A stretch of DNA of 18,594 nt from Marinilabilia sp964403175 (GTDB lineage: Bacteria; Bacteroidota; Bacteroidia; Bacteroidales; Marinilabiliaceae). The notes under the pieces were generated by a model that was given only the letters and a program-made list of their open reading frames with translations, was not told the origin of the DNA and did not search any database. Position 1 is the stretch's first letter. Each line of letters begins with the position of its first letter. The DNA is taken from NCBI GenBank assembly GCA_964403175.1, contig CAYOFH010000062.1, positions 1 to 18,594 on the forward strand. The letters are read 5' to 3'. Shown here in pieces: positions 8,183 through 15,948 of the stretch. The position numbers were made by a program, and so were the translations under genes.

Positions 8183-8251
8183 TTCTTCCCTACTGATTTA
8201 TTGCAGAGTATTTTAAAAGAAAAAAGTAATCTATCCTCTAATTTCGGGGTG

Positions 8252-8259
8252 CAAAGATA
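8252..8259 (-). promoter_or_regulatory. putative -7 element of the ABC-F gene
   Basis: On the minus strand TATCTTTG matches TAnnTTTG exactly. No clear -33 TTTG is present at the expected distance. A short palindrome, TTTAAC/GTTAAA (8282-8287 and 8292-8297), lies just upstream. Use of this element would give a leader of about 205 nt. Confidence 0.45.
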
Positions 8260-8319
8260 AGCATAAAAAGTCGCCGGGGAGTTTAACCTTTGTTAAATAA
8301 ATAATAGATTGCTAGATTT

Positions 8320-8354
8320 TTAGAAGTTAGAGGCTGGAGGTTAGAGGTTAGAAA
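8320..8354. repeat. five tandem 7-bp units (TTAGAGG-like)
   Basis: Five consecutive heptamers: TTAGAAG, TTAGAGG, CTGGAGG, TTAGAGG, TTAGAAA. They lie in the 481-bp gap (8039-8519) between the divergent ABC-F and patatin genes, upstream of both predicted promoters. The rest of that gap is the ABC-F leader and promoter, the patatin promoter with its inverted repeat, and AT-rich spacer; no further gene was found. Confidence 0.6.
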
Positions 8355-8446
8355 CATCTGCAACAAATATCCTCAGTTTGATTGGAAAACTACCGGTTAA
8401 TCAGGATGGAAAAACAAACAAGCTTTAGTGCAGTGAATTTAGTAAA

Positions 8447-8470
8447 ACGGTTTAAATTTGCGTAAACCGT
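8447..8470 (+). promoter_or_regulatory. patatin gene promoter overlapped by an inverted repeat (possible operator)
   Basis: TAAATTTG at 8453-8460 matches the TAnnTTTG -7 element. It lies between and partly within a perfect 8-bp inverted repeat: ACGGTTTA (8447-8454) and TAAACCGT (8463-8470), spacer 8 nt. The predicted start of transcription (about 8467) falls in the right arm, about 50 nt before the ATG. A dimeric repressor binding here would block the promoter. No convincing -33 element is seen. Confidence 0.4.
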
Positions 8471-8519
8471 ACATATACCGGATTAAAAAAAACCCATAAT
8501 TCCTAATAAATCACTTAAA

Positions 8520-9374
8520 ATGATAAAAGATACAGCACTGGTACTTGAAGGAGGAGGCTTTCGCGGAATCTTCACGGCAGGTATTCTTGAGGTTTTTCTG
8601 GAAAACAACCTTTTTTTCGAATCGGTTTACGGGGTATCTGCAGGAGCCACCTACGCTGCCTCTTATATTTCCCGTCAACCGGGAAGGAATCTTGAAGTCA
8701 ATGAGTTGATCAGCGATAAAAGGTATTTAAGCTTTAACAACCTGTTGCGGGAGAGATCGCTGTTTTCATGGGAATTTATACTGGAAGAAATCCCTCAAAA
8801 AATCATTCCTTTTGATTATGAAACACTCAAAAACTCTGAAAGCCGGTTTTATGTGGGAGCAAGTAACTGCCATACAGGTAAAGCTGAATTTTTCTTACTC
8901 AATAAAGCCGACAAACAGGAATTTAAGACCATTCTCTCGGCAAGTTGCTCTCTGCCCCTGATTGCTCCTGTGGTAAAGTACAAAAACAAACATCTTTTAG
9001 ACGGTGGACTGGTAGATTCAATCCCATTTGAGCATGCATTGAAAAACGGACAAAACAGAGCTGTGGTGATTCTGACCCAACCGGAAGAATACCGGAAAAA
9101 TCCACTAAAATTTAGATGGCTGTTCAGGTTGTTTTACAAAAAATACCCTAGAGTATATAAAGCCCTTTGTAACAGAGCAGCTAAATATAATGACTCCCTT
9201 TGCCGGCTAAAACAATTGGAAAAAGAGGGTGTTGTGTATGTAATCAGACCTGACAAACCCCTTGAAATAAAAAGAATTGAAAACAATCCGGTAAAAACCA
9301 GGGAAATATATGAAGAGGGTGTAGAGGTAGCAAAAGCAAACCTGCAAAACCTGCAAAAATGGCTTAATCTATAA
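8520..9374 (+). CDS. patatin-like phospholipase family protein
   Basis: A 284-residue protein with the patatin (lipid acyl hydrolase) fold. The oxyanion-hole motif GGGFRG is at 11-16, the nucleophile elbow GVSAG has Ser40, and the dyad Asp is D161 in DGG (161-163). It resembles the bacterial single-domain YjjU-like branch, with a basic, variable C-terminal region. No signal peptide or membrane segment is seen, so it is probably cytoplasmic or membrane-associated. It likely cleaves acyl esters of phospholipids or related lipids; the true substrate is unknown. It is a single gene, divergent from the ABC-F gene and convergent with the alpha/beta hydrolase. The ATG at 8520 directly precedes the conserved strand leading to GGGFRG, so the start is secure. 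Confidence 0.92.
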   Translation: MIKDTALVLEGGGFRGIFTAGILEVFLENNLFFESVYGVSAGATYAASYISRQPGRNLEVNELISDKRYLSFNNLLRERSLFSWEFILEEIPQKIIPFDYETLKNSESRFYVGASNCHTGKAEFFLLNKADKQEFKTILSASCSLPLIAPVVKYKNKHLLDGGLVDSIPFEHALKNGQNRAVVILTQPEEYRKNPLKFRWLFRLFYKKYPRVYKALCNRAAKYNDSLCRLKQLEKEGVVYVIRPDKPLEIKRIENNPVKTREIYEEGVEVAKANLQNLQKWLNL

Positions 9375-9480
9375 ACTGATTGTACTCAACGCAAAAAGTC
9401 GTAAGATTTCTTAAATATAAGATGTATGATCATATAATCCTCCCCATGCTGCTGACAACCAACACCTGAATCCCGAAAAG

Positions 9481-9517
9481 CTGAAAATGTATGTGAATGT
9501 ACTTTTTCAATTTTCAG
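9481..9517. repeat. inverted repeat between convergent genes
   Basis: CTGAAAAT (9481-9488) and ATTTTCAG (9510-9517) form a perfect 8-bp stem with a 21-nt loop between the stops of the patatin and alpha/beta hydrolase genes. There is no U-run on either strand, so it is a weak terminator candidate at best; it might act with Rho or protect 3' ends. Confidence 0.3.
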
Positions 9518-9547
9518 AAAAATTATTGCAGCTGCTTCTAAAAAAAA

Positions 9548-10549
9548 CTATTCTTTCATGAACAGAATTAATGGATGAATAAATTCTTCAAAAACCTCGA
9601 TATGAGGCAAATGACCCACGCCATCTAATTCAACCAATTGAGAGTTAGGGATTCTATCCCTTGTCCGTTTACCCAACTCTTTATAGAGACCCATTGTTTT
9701 TCGCACTTCCTCTGAAACCAAGTTTTTTCCCAAAGCAGTTCTGTCCCTGGTACCAATAATTAAAAGCGTCGGAACCTCAAGGGTATGAAATTCATAAACA
9801 ACGGGTTGCGTAAAAATCATATCGTAAGTAAGAGCAGCATTCCAGGCAATGGTTTCATAGTTAGAATTAAGGGTCCAGCCAGCCAGCAAATTGACCCATT
9901 GATCATATTTCGGTTCCCATTTATTGTCATAATAACTAACCAACTGATAATTTTTAATGGTTTTGTAATCCTTTTTCAATTCATTCTCATACCACCATTC
10001 AACCGATTTGTAAGGCACTTTTAATTTCCAATCTTCCAATCCAATGGGATTTTCCAAAATCAGTTTTTCGGAAGTATCAGGATACATTAATGCAAAACGG
10101 GTGGCCAGCATCCCCCCCATAGAATGACCCAAAATAGCAGCTTTTTCAATTCGTAAAGAATCAAGCAAGGTCTTGGTGTTTTCAGCAAGTTGTTGAAAAG
10201 TATAATGAAAGTGATCTGGTTTGGATGATTTTCCAAATCCAATCTGATCAGGAACAATCACACGAAATCCCTCCTGGCTCAGGGCTTCAATAGTCGTTTC
10301 CCAATAAGCACCATTAAAATTTTTACCATGCATTAAAACAATGTTTTTCCCATTGTGGTTTTCTGGTATGATATCCATATAAGCCATTCTTAAATCCTGG
10401 TTTTGCACCTGTAAGGTCAGAGTAGCAACCTCATAAGGATACTGATAATTGGTCAATTCAATATCTAGCCACTTCAAACTGTCACTTTGAGCCATTATAA
10501 ACTGACCCACAAATAAAACCGTAAGCACTGCTACTAATTTCTTTTTCAT
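9548..10549 (-). CDS. secreted alpha/beta hydrolase
   Basis: A 333-residue alpha/beta-fold hydrolase with an N-terminal signal peptide (MKKKLVAVLTVLFVGQFIMA, cleavage near residue 20). The start at 10549 is preferred over an in-frame ATG six codons upstream, because it begins the signal peptide and is preceded by GGAAGAA. Motifs are HG at 74-75 for the oxyanion hole, GHSMGG (141-146) with nucleophile Ser143, GTRDR with acid Asp269, and VGHLP with His313, so the catalytic triad is complete. A lid-like region (about 175-250) is rich in Trp and Tyr. It is likely an esterase, haloalkane-dehalogenase-like or epoxide-hydrolase-like enzyme in the periplasm; the substrate cannot be assigned. It is monocistronic, with the pseudogene remnant upstream on the same strand and separated by about 270 bp with no gene. 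Confidence 0.9.
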   Translation of the reverse strand: MKKKLVAVLTVLFVGQFIMAQSDSLKWLDIELTNYQYPYEVATLTLQVQNQDLRMAYMDIIPENHNGKNIVLMHGKNFNGAYWETTIEALSQEGFRVIVPDQIGFGKSSKPDHFHYTFQQLAENTKTLLDSLRIEKAAILGHSMGGMLATRFALMYPDTSEKLILENPIGLEDWKLKVPYKSVEWWYENELKKDYKTIKNYQLVSYYDNKWEPKYDQWVNLLAGWTLNSNYETIAWNAALTYDMIFTQPVVYEFHTLEVPTLLIIGTRDRTALGKNLVSEEVRKTMGLYKELGKRTRDRIPNSQLVELDGVGHLPHIEVFEEFIHPLILFMKE

Positions 10550-10821
10550 TTCTTCCGGATTATACATGACTAAACCTTAAAATACACATTGTGTCGGGTT
10601 AATTAAAACAGACCAAAGTAAGCTTTGTTTAATAGGGTATTATTCGTATGGATGCAAATCAGGAAGGAGAACTCTGATGAGCTGCAATTCTAAATTTTCC
10701 CTAACGGGACTGTATTCTGCTGGAAAAATGGGTTTACAGCAACAAAAACCTCCACAACAACGGAAAAGGGGCGAATATCCGTATTGGTCCTGAGAGGTAA
10801 AAAGAGGAAAAGAAAAGATTC

Positions 10822-11695
10822 TTATTGAATTACCAACTGACGATGAACGGTTTTCATTTCTGTAACAACAGACATAATATAAACTCCCGGTCGAAGCCCC
10901 GAAACCATTATCCGGCTATTGTTACCGTAAAAATATTTAGTTTGAGTCCTGTAAGAATCATAAATAACGATTTCCTTTATATTGGATGAACTTTTAACAT
11001 TTACAATTTCAATGGCACGATTGGGAAATATGTCCAACTCTACCTGCCTCATCTCGTTTTCATTGGTAACTGTTTGTCTTACCAAATGGATATCAACATC
11101 AAAAATAATGTCATCAACATTAATGGAAATAGCATTGGCCATATTTATTTCATCCCCAAACCAGGTAGCATTAAAATCTATAGGATTATCAGGTACGGCC
11201 CTGAAGAAATAACTGCCGGGAACTAAAGAAGGAAATTCGAAACTACCATCATTTTTAAACTCTGTCGATGCTATCGGCTGACTGGCATCATTCACATTAT
11301 ATGATTCCACCACACCTTCAATAAGGGCAAAAGAACCGGCATGCACCTTTCCGCTTAGCGAATAAGTCACATCCAAAGCATAAAACTCCAATGCCCCCAT
11401 ATCTATGCAATTATTATTGATGCGTCTAACCATTAATCCGTCGTGAAAGAAGATTGTTTTGAATAGTACAATTGGTTACTTTAATACTTCCTCCCAGAGT
11501 CATATCAATAAACATTCCTACTCCCGCAAAAGTCGGAAAACTCTCATTTGATTTGTTTTTACTGAAGGCTGCTCCATGCAATTAAAGAACGAAATTTTCA
11601 TTGTTAAATCGGGCCATGTATTAACTAACAAATTCAGGACTTTTATTAGCTGGATGGCTCCCGGAGGAATTATTGTAGAGATAAAATTCATGCAT
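10822..11695 (-). pseudogene. decayed beta-helix surface protein with T9SS sorting domain
   Basis: The 3' part (11433 to 10822, 203 codons) is open. It begins with NNNCIDMGALEF, typical of the end of a right-handed beta-helix domain, then has a carboxypeptidase-regulatory-like/Cna-B-like domain (about 27-115), and ends in a type IX secretion C-terminal domain (ELDIFPN...LRPGVYIMSV...HRQLVIQ). Upstream, one continuous frame from 11695 reads like beta-helix rungs (SIKVTNCTIQNN, LHGAAFSKNKSN, FYLYNNSSGSHPANKS). It is broken by TAA at 11621-11623, TAA at 11582-11584 and TAG at 11426-11428, and is shifted one base relative to the 3' ORF. No signal peptide remains, and the 5' end abuts the stop of the HAD gene. 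The intact gene would have encoded a secreted, surface-anchored protein. The ATG at 11433 is not a real start. Confidence 0.8.
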
Positions 11696-11704
11696 GGAGT
11701 ATAA

Positions 11705-12166
11705 TCACACCAGTTGCTCTTCTACCATTTGCCAGGACAACCCATTTTCAACATAGATGGCCTGTACTCCCAATGCGCCCACTTCGTGGATGTTTCGCAT
11801 TTCATCATCGAAAAATACCATGTTGGAGAAAGAAAACCCGGTTTGCTTTTTCAAGATATCAAAGTGTTTGGTTTTGATGGCCGGGTAGATCTCCTTATAG
11901 GGAAAAAAGTGATCTATTTCGAAAAGCTGCAGCAATTGCAAGGCCCACGAGGGAGCTCCTGTTCTTGAGGCTACAGCCATCGGTATATTTTTCTCTTCTA
12001 AACGATTTAATATTTCCAGAACTTCAGGATACAATTCAATGCGACTTCCATAGGAATCCTCCACATGGCTGTTTACTCTTTTATAAGGCGGACTGGTATG
12101 ATCGCACCAGGTTCCGCCGGCATTCCAGAGGGTAAAATCCAAATCAAAAACAAATAATTTTTGCAT
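11705..12166 (-). CDS. MDP-1-like HAD superfamily phosphatase
   Basis: A 153-residue HAD phosphatase of the magnesium-dependent phosphatase-1/acid phosphatase class. Motif I is FDLDFTLW, with nucleophile D8 and acid/base D10. Motif II is ASRTG (S67, R68, T69). The KTKHF stretch near residue 98 supplies the motif III Lys, and FFDDEMRN holds motif IV D120-D121-E122. There is no large cap domain, which is usual for this class, and no signal peptide, so it is cytoplasmic. Eukaryotic MDP-1 acts on sugar phosphates attached to proteins and on phosphotyrosine; the bacterial substrate is unknown. It lies downstream of the dcp-like gene on the same strand, but a terminator stands between them. It may use its own promoter or read-through. 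Its stop lies next to the decayed surface-protein gene. Confidence 0.88.
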   Translation of the reverse strand: MQKLFVFDLDFTLWNAGGTWCDHTSPPYKRVNSHVEDSYGSRIELYPEVLEILNRLEEKNIPMAVASRTGAPSWALQLLQLFEIDHFFPYKEIYPAIKTKHFDILKKQTGFSFSNMVFFDDEMRNIHEVGALGVQAIYVENGLSWQMVEEQLV

Positions 12167-12170
12167 CAGG

Positions 12171-12213
12171 TAAAACTAAAAAAACGGAATGAATCGCAGA
12201 TTCACTCCGTTTT
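12171..12213 (-). terminator. rho-independent terminator after the M3 peptidase gene
   Basis: On the minus strand a 14-bp stem (12213-12200 with 12194-12181) has a 5-nt loop. It contains one G-U wobble that would be an A-C mismatch on the other strand. The stem ends in CCGTTTT and continues TTTAGTTTT. It lies 26 bp after the M3 peptidase stop and just upstream of the HAD start. Confidence 0.85.
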
Positions 12214-12239
12214 GTAATGATATAATTTCAATAGTTTCC

Positions 12240-14360
12240 TTACAAAAGCCCGCGATGTCTCAGCATCGGCTTAATATCAGGCTCACTGCCGCGGAATCTG
12301 ACAAACATTTCATTGAAATCTTCAGTATTGCCGCGGGAAAGGATTAGCTCGCGGAAGCGCTGACCGTTTTCGCGCGTAAGTCCGCCATTCTCCTCAAACC
12401 AGGCATAAGCATCGTTGTCGAGCATTTCGGCCCACAGGTAAGCGTAGTAACTGGCAGCGTAACCATGGCCCCACAAATGCAGAAAATAACTTGACCGGTA
12501 ACGGGGTGGAATCTGCGACAAATCGAGATTAATGTTATTCAGTGCCTGCTTTTCGAAAGCATCTACATCGCCAATCTCCTTATCGGGAGTAATAATATGC
12601 CACTGCATATCCAGTCCGGCAGCAGCCAAAACCTCGGCCAAAGCATATCCCTGATTAAATTTGGAGGCTTTTACCACTTTATCGACCAATTCCTGAGGCA
12701 TGGGTTCGCCGGTTTCATAATGCACGGCATAGTTGTTAAAAACTTCGGGATGCAGGGCCCAATGTTCGTTAATTTGAGAGGGTAACTCTACGAAATCACG
12801 GGCCACATTGGTTCCTGCCAGACTGGAATAAGTCTGATCTGCCAGCAAACCGTGCAGTGCATGCCCGAACTCATGAAACATAGTGGTCACATCATCGTAA
12901 CTGATCAGAGCAGGCTCTCCTTCTGCAGGCTTCTTGAAGTTGCACACGTTATATATAACCGGTTTTTGATCAAGCAATTTCGACTGTCCAACCAATTCAC
13001 TCATCCAGGCACCGCCCGATTTATTATCGCGTTTGTAAAAATCGGTATAAAAAAGACCGATGGCACTGCCATCCTCGTTGAATAATTCGAAAACCCGCAT
13101 GTCGTCACTGTACACAGGAAGGTCGTCACGCTCCTTAAATTCAATACCATACAATTTAGTAGCAGTGTAAAAAACACCATCCTCCAACACACGGTTCATC
13201 TCGAAATAGGGCTTAATTTCACTTTCGTCCAGGTCATATTTCTCTTTACGCACCATTTCGGAGTAGTAATTCCAGTCATAAGGCTGTACCTCAAAATTAC
13301 CGCCTTCCCGGTCAATTACTTTTTGAATCTCTACCGCCTCTTTCTCTGCTTTGGCTACAGTAGCCGGCACAAGATCAGCCATAAACTGATTGGCCGTGGC
13401 CGGGGTTTTGGCCATCTGATCTTTAAGGTTCCATTCTGCATAGTTTTCGAATCCCATCAGTTGCGCCTGTTCAGCACGGATCATGGCAATACGCTTTATG
13501 ATATTCCGTGTATCATTCTCATCCCCTTGCTGAGCACGCATCAGTGATTTTTCGAAAAGCTGCCTGCGCGTTTCGCGGTTATTAAGCGATGACAACATGG
13601 GATGCTGAGTGGTATTATGCAGGGGCAGAACATAAACTTTTTTACCGTCCTCTTCCTGTTTCAGAGCTTCAATTTCATTGTCCGACAAGCCATCCAGCAG
13701 AGTTTTGTCTTCTACTTTCAGACTCCCTTTCTTTGCCGCAGCCAGTAACTTATTGGCATATTGAGCACTAAGCAAAGCTTCCTCTTCATTGAGTCTCCGC
13801 ATTTTTTCCTTGGCCTCCGGGGATAAATTAGCACCGGCCAGTTCGAAATTTTCGTAATAAACCTCTACCAGACGCCGGGACTCAGCATCCAGATCAAGTT
13901 CATCCAGTTGATTGTAAACAGCTTTTACCCGTTCAAAAAGTTTATCATTAAGGTAAACTGCATTATTCAGGCCAGCCATTTTAGGAGCCATCTCCTCCTC
14001 CACTGCCTGCAGTTCAGGATTGGTATTGGCACCTGTCAACATGCTAAAAACAGGATAAACACGGTTTAACGTATGCCCACTCTTCTCAAGAGCCACAAAA
14101 GTATTTTCAAATGTAGGTTCCTCGTCACTATTGGCTATGGCTTCAATCTCCGCAAGTTTCTCACTGATTCCCGCTTCGATAGCCGGTTTAAAATCACTGT
14201 CTTTGATTGCACCAAAATCGGGCGCCCCATAGGGCAATGTACTTTCTTTCATTAACGGATTATTTTTTAAAGTCTCATCTTCCTGATGAGCACTCTTACT
14301 ATTGCCACAAGCCGACATAAGAGTCACCAGTGCAACAGCAGTGAAAAAATTTAACTTCAT
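12240..14360 (-). CDS. M3 family metallopeptidase, Dcp-type lipoprotein
   Basis: A 706-residue zinc peptidase of family M3, close to peptidyl-dipeptidase Dcp/oligopeptidase A. The N-terminus is a lipoprotein signal with lipobox LMSAC (Cys18), then a short polar linker. CGNSKS after the cleavage site lacks the acidic run linked to surface export in Bacteroidota, so a periplasm-facing lipoprotein is likely. The zinc site is H496-E497-F-G-H500 with the third ligand E525 in DFVELPSQ. The conserved RSSYFLHLWGHGYAASYYAYLWAEM-type C-terminal region, with its substrate-binding Tyr and His residues, is present. The length matches Dcp (about 680-700) plus the signal. It probably releases dipeptides from oligopeptides in the periplasm. 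It has its own terminator downstream and is divergent from the cbiM promoter region. Confidence 0.94.
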   Translation of the reverse strand: MKLNFFTAVALVTLMSACGNSKSAHQEDETLKNNPLMKESTLPYGAPDFGAIKDSDFKPAIEAGISEKLAEIEAIANSDEEPTFENTFVALEKSGHTLNRVYPVFSMLTGANTNPELQAVEEEMAPKMAGLNNAVYLNDKLFERVKAVYNQLDELDLDAESRRLVEVYYENFELAGANLSPEAKEKMRRLNEEEALLSAQYANKLLAAAKKGSLKVEDKTLLDGLSDNEIEALKQEEDGKKVYVLPLHNTTQHPMLSSLNNRETRRQLFEKSLMRAQQGDENDTRNIIKRIAMIRAEQAQLMGFENYAEWNLKDQMAKTPATANQFMADLVPATVAKAEKEAVEIQKVIDREGGNFEVQPYDWNYYSEMVRKEKYDLDESEIKPYFEMNRVLEDGVFYTATKLYGIEFKERDDLPVYSDDMRVFELFNEDGSAIGLFYTDFYKRDNKSGGAWMSELVGQSKLLDQKPVIYNVCNFKKPAEGEPALISYDDVTTMFHEFGHALHGLLADQTYSSLAGTNVARDFVELPSQINEHWALHPEVFNNYAVHYETGEPMPQELVDKVVKASKFNQGYALAEVLAAAGLDMQWHIITPDKEIGDVDAFEKQALNNINLDLSQIPPRYRSSYFLHLWGHGYAASYYAYLWAEMLDNDAYAWFEENGGLTRENGQRFRELILSRGNTEDFNEMFVRFRGSEPDIKPMLRHRGLL

Positions 14361-14536
14361 TTTTTTCGATTAAATTTTAGGATTTACGTTTTAAAAACGC
14401 CGGAACAGTGAGGCATCAGGACTCTAAAAGGATCTTTAAATCTGCCATCACTTTGACAACGAAAGTAAGATTTTTTTTTTTTATGTACACAGGATTAAAC
14501 CCAGGATAAGGAATACCCTTAAAAAGTATTTTTCTT

Positions 14537-14544
14537 TACATTTG
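14537..14544 (+). promoter_or_regulatory. -7 promoter element of cbiM
   Basis: TACATTTG matches TAnnTTTG exactly and lies 21 bp before the ATG at 14566, so the leader would be about 15 nt. This argues against the in-frame TTG at 14542 as a start codon. No clear -33 element, cobalamin riboswitch or NikR-type operator was recognised upstream. Confidence 0.45.
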
Positions 14545-14565
14545 CTGGTTCATAACAATTTTTCT

Positions 14566-15147
14566 ATGCATATCTCAGACGGAATAATCGACACCGGCAT
14601 CTGTATCGCCGCCAATGTTGCAGCATTAGGACTGGTATGGGTTTCCGGACGAAAAACACCGCCAGAAGATGTTCCACGCACAGGGATGACAGCCTCTGCC
14701 CTGTTTGTAGCGTCTCTGATCCATTTTCCCATTGCCGGTACTTCTGTCCACCTTGGCTTATTAGGTATTGCAGGTGTATTATTAGGACGACGGGCCTTTC
14801 CTGCAATTTTTGCAGCTCTATTATTCCAAACCCTTATTTTTCAGCACGGTGGCTTAATAACACTGGGAGTAAATGCAATAAATTTGGGAACAGGTGCTTT
14901 TTTAGCCTGGCTGATATGGCGAATAAAGGCAGTCAACGACAATGTCAGAGCTTTTTTAGCAGGAATGATCGGTATCCTTGTCCCTATGTTTCTTATGGTA
15001 GCAGAATTCAGACTTTCGGGTTACGGCAGCAGAATAGTCTATCTAATGGGTGTATATTTGCTGCTCGCAATCATCGAGGGAGTAATTACCCTGGCAGCAG
15101 TCAGGTTTTTTAAGCGGGTTAAACCGGATATGCTGAATTTAACCTGA
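14566..15147 (+). CDS. cbiM: CbiM/NikM-like substrate-binding subunit of a Ni/Co ECF transporter
   Basis: A 193-residue polytopic membrane protein that captures the metal ion in an energy-coupling-factor importer. The N-terminus MHISDG is the family hallmark: in NikM/CbiM structures Met1 and His2 and a later His ligate the metal, so the ATG at 14566 must be the start although the frame is open further upstream. FPIAGTSVHLG (54-64) provides the second conserved His (H62), and FQHGGLITLGVNAINLG (92-108) is the next conserved block. About six or seven hydrophobic segments are visible. It is slightly shorter than many CbiM proteins (200-230). It is followed after 246 bp by the accessory subunit, then cbiQ and cbiO. 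Nickel or cobalt cannot be decided from this sequence. Confidence 0.9.
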   Translation: MHISDGIIDTGICIAANVAALGLVWVSGRKTPPEDVPRTGMTASALFVASLIHFPIAGTSVHLGLLGIAGVLLGRRAFPAIFAALLFQTLIFQHGGLITLGVNAINLGTGAFLAWLIWRIKAVNDNVRAFLAGMIGILVPMFLMVAEFRLSGYGSRIVYLMGVYLLLAIIEGVITLAAVRFFKRVKPDMLNLT

Positions 15148-15324
15148 TTTATAAACCCTTTCTTCATCATCTCAATTGGGCATTGCTTGAGCAGAAAATA
15201 ATATCTTCGCCAATCAGCAGTCAGTACAAGCGTTTCCATATTCTGACCTTTAAAGGGAATTAACAGTCAGTAATATGGGATGCTGAAGGTAGAAGAAAAC
15301 AGTTTTTTGAGTGACAATTAAATA

Positions 15325-15349
15325 GTTGATTTTTCAGTATTTTATCAAC
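15325..15349. promoter_or_regulatory. inverted repeat upstream of the Ni/Co accessory subunit (possible operator)
   Basis: GTTGAT (15325-15330) and ATCAAC (15344-15349) form a perfect 6-bp inverted repeat with a 13-nt AT-rich spacer, 45 bp before the accessory-subunit ATG. A repeat of this geometry could bind a dimeric or tetrameric metal regulator, but the half-sites do not match the E. coli NikR consensus. A weak hairpin is the alternative. Confidence 0.25.
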
Positions 15350-15393
15350 CATAACAAAGCAATTAAAAAAAAACACCAAAATATTTACATACC

Positions 15394-15948
15394 ATGTCAA
15401 AATTTGTTTCTATTCTTTTCTTTTCACTGTTTGTAGTCAACCCATCTGTTTTCGGGCATTCCATTCAAATCGATATCACCAGGCATGCACCTTTGGTATC
15501 AGTCAAAGCATCCTATTCACCAACGTCACCTCTGGCAGATGTCGGCATTAAAGTTTATGCACCGGAAGAAGATCATCCATTCCAGACAGGACATACCGAC
15601 AAACAGGGTTATTTTGTCTTTTACCCGACTACACCAGGAAACTGGGTATATGAGATTGATGACCAACACGGCCACAAAAAAAGAACGACTATCAGCATTG
15701 ATGAGAATTTCTTAAAAGGTGTGTCAGGGAAACGGAAGTTCCGGGAAGAAGGAGAAGAAGAAAAGAGTTCTGTTGAAACGGTTAAAGAAGAGAAAAAAAC
15801 TGCGCCTCCCAGTCCAGAAGAGAAAACCACATCCATTGCCGAGATGCCTTTTGTTTACAAACTTATACTTGGTCTGGCTCTGATATTTGGGGTAACCGGT
15901 TTTTATTACGGAATGAGTTCGCGGAAGTCATTAAAAAAGCGTGATTAA
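15394..15948 (+). CDS. extracytoplasmic accessory subunit of the Ni/Co transporter (NikL/CbiL-like)
   Basis: A 184-residue membrane-anchored protein. It has an N-terminal signal peptide (about 1-21, cleavage expected after VFG), then a beta-rich domain of the carboxypeptidase-regulatory/Ig-like type (about 22-102: PLADVGIKVYAPEE...GHTDKQGYFVFYPTTPGNW). A charged Glu/Lys/Pro-rich linker (about 112-148), one membrane helix (about 153-172) and a basic tail follow. If cleaved after G21, the mature chain starts with His22; further His residues (31, 61, 67, 92, 94) could help bind metal. It occupies the place that CbiN or NikN holds in other ECF metal importers and resembles the NikK/NikL-type substitutes. 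It likely helps CbiM load metal. The stop codon directly abuts the cbiQ start, suggesting translational coupling. Confidence 0.75.
   Translation: MSKFVSILFFSLFVVNPSVFGHSIQIDITRHAPLVSVKASYSPTSPLADVGIKVYAPEEDHPFQTGHTDKQGYFVFYPTTPGNWVYEIDDQHGHKKRTTISIDENFLKGVSGKRKFREEGEEEKSSVETVKEEKKTAPPSPEEKTTSIAEMPFVYKLILGLALIFGVTGFYYGMSSRKSLKKRD

Noticed and set aside
9409..9421. Small palindrome TAAGA-TT-TCTTA after the patatin gene
   Set aside because: AT-rich and short, with no terminator tail; not distinguishable from background.
10705..10800. Plus-strand stop-to-stop frame of 31 codons ending NNGKGANIRIGPER
   Set aside because: It looks protein-like, but it has no ATG, is very short and has no recognisable family; it could be chance or a tiny remnant of a lost gene.
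14542..14565. Upstream TTG start for CbiM giving eight extra residues
   Set aside because: CbiM function needs Met1-His2 at the N-terminus, and the TTG lies inside the predicted -7 promoter element.
14361..14565. Cobalamin riboswitch or NikR site before cbiM
   Set aside because: The upstream region is too short and AT-rich, and no B12-box-like or GTATGA-type motif was found.
14564..15113. ORF of 158 codons overlapping cbiM in another frame
   Set aside because: A frame-shifted shadow of cbiM; the composition is unlike a folded protein.
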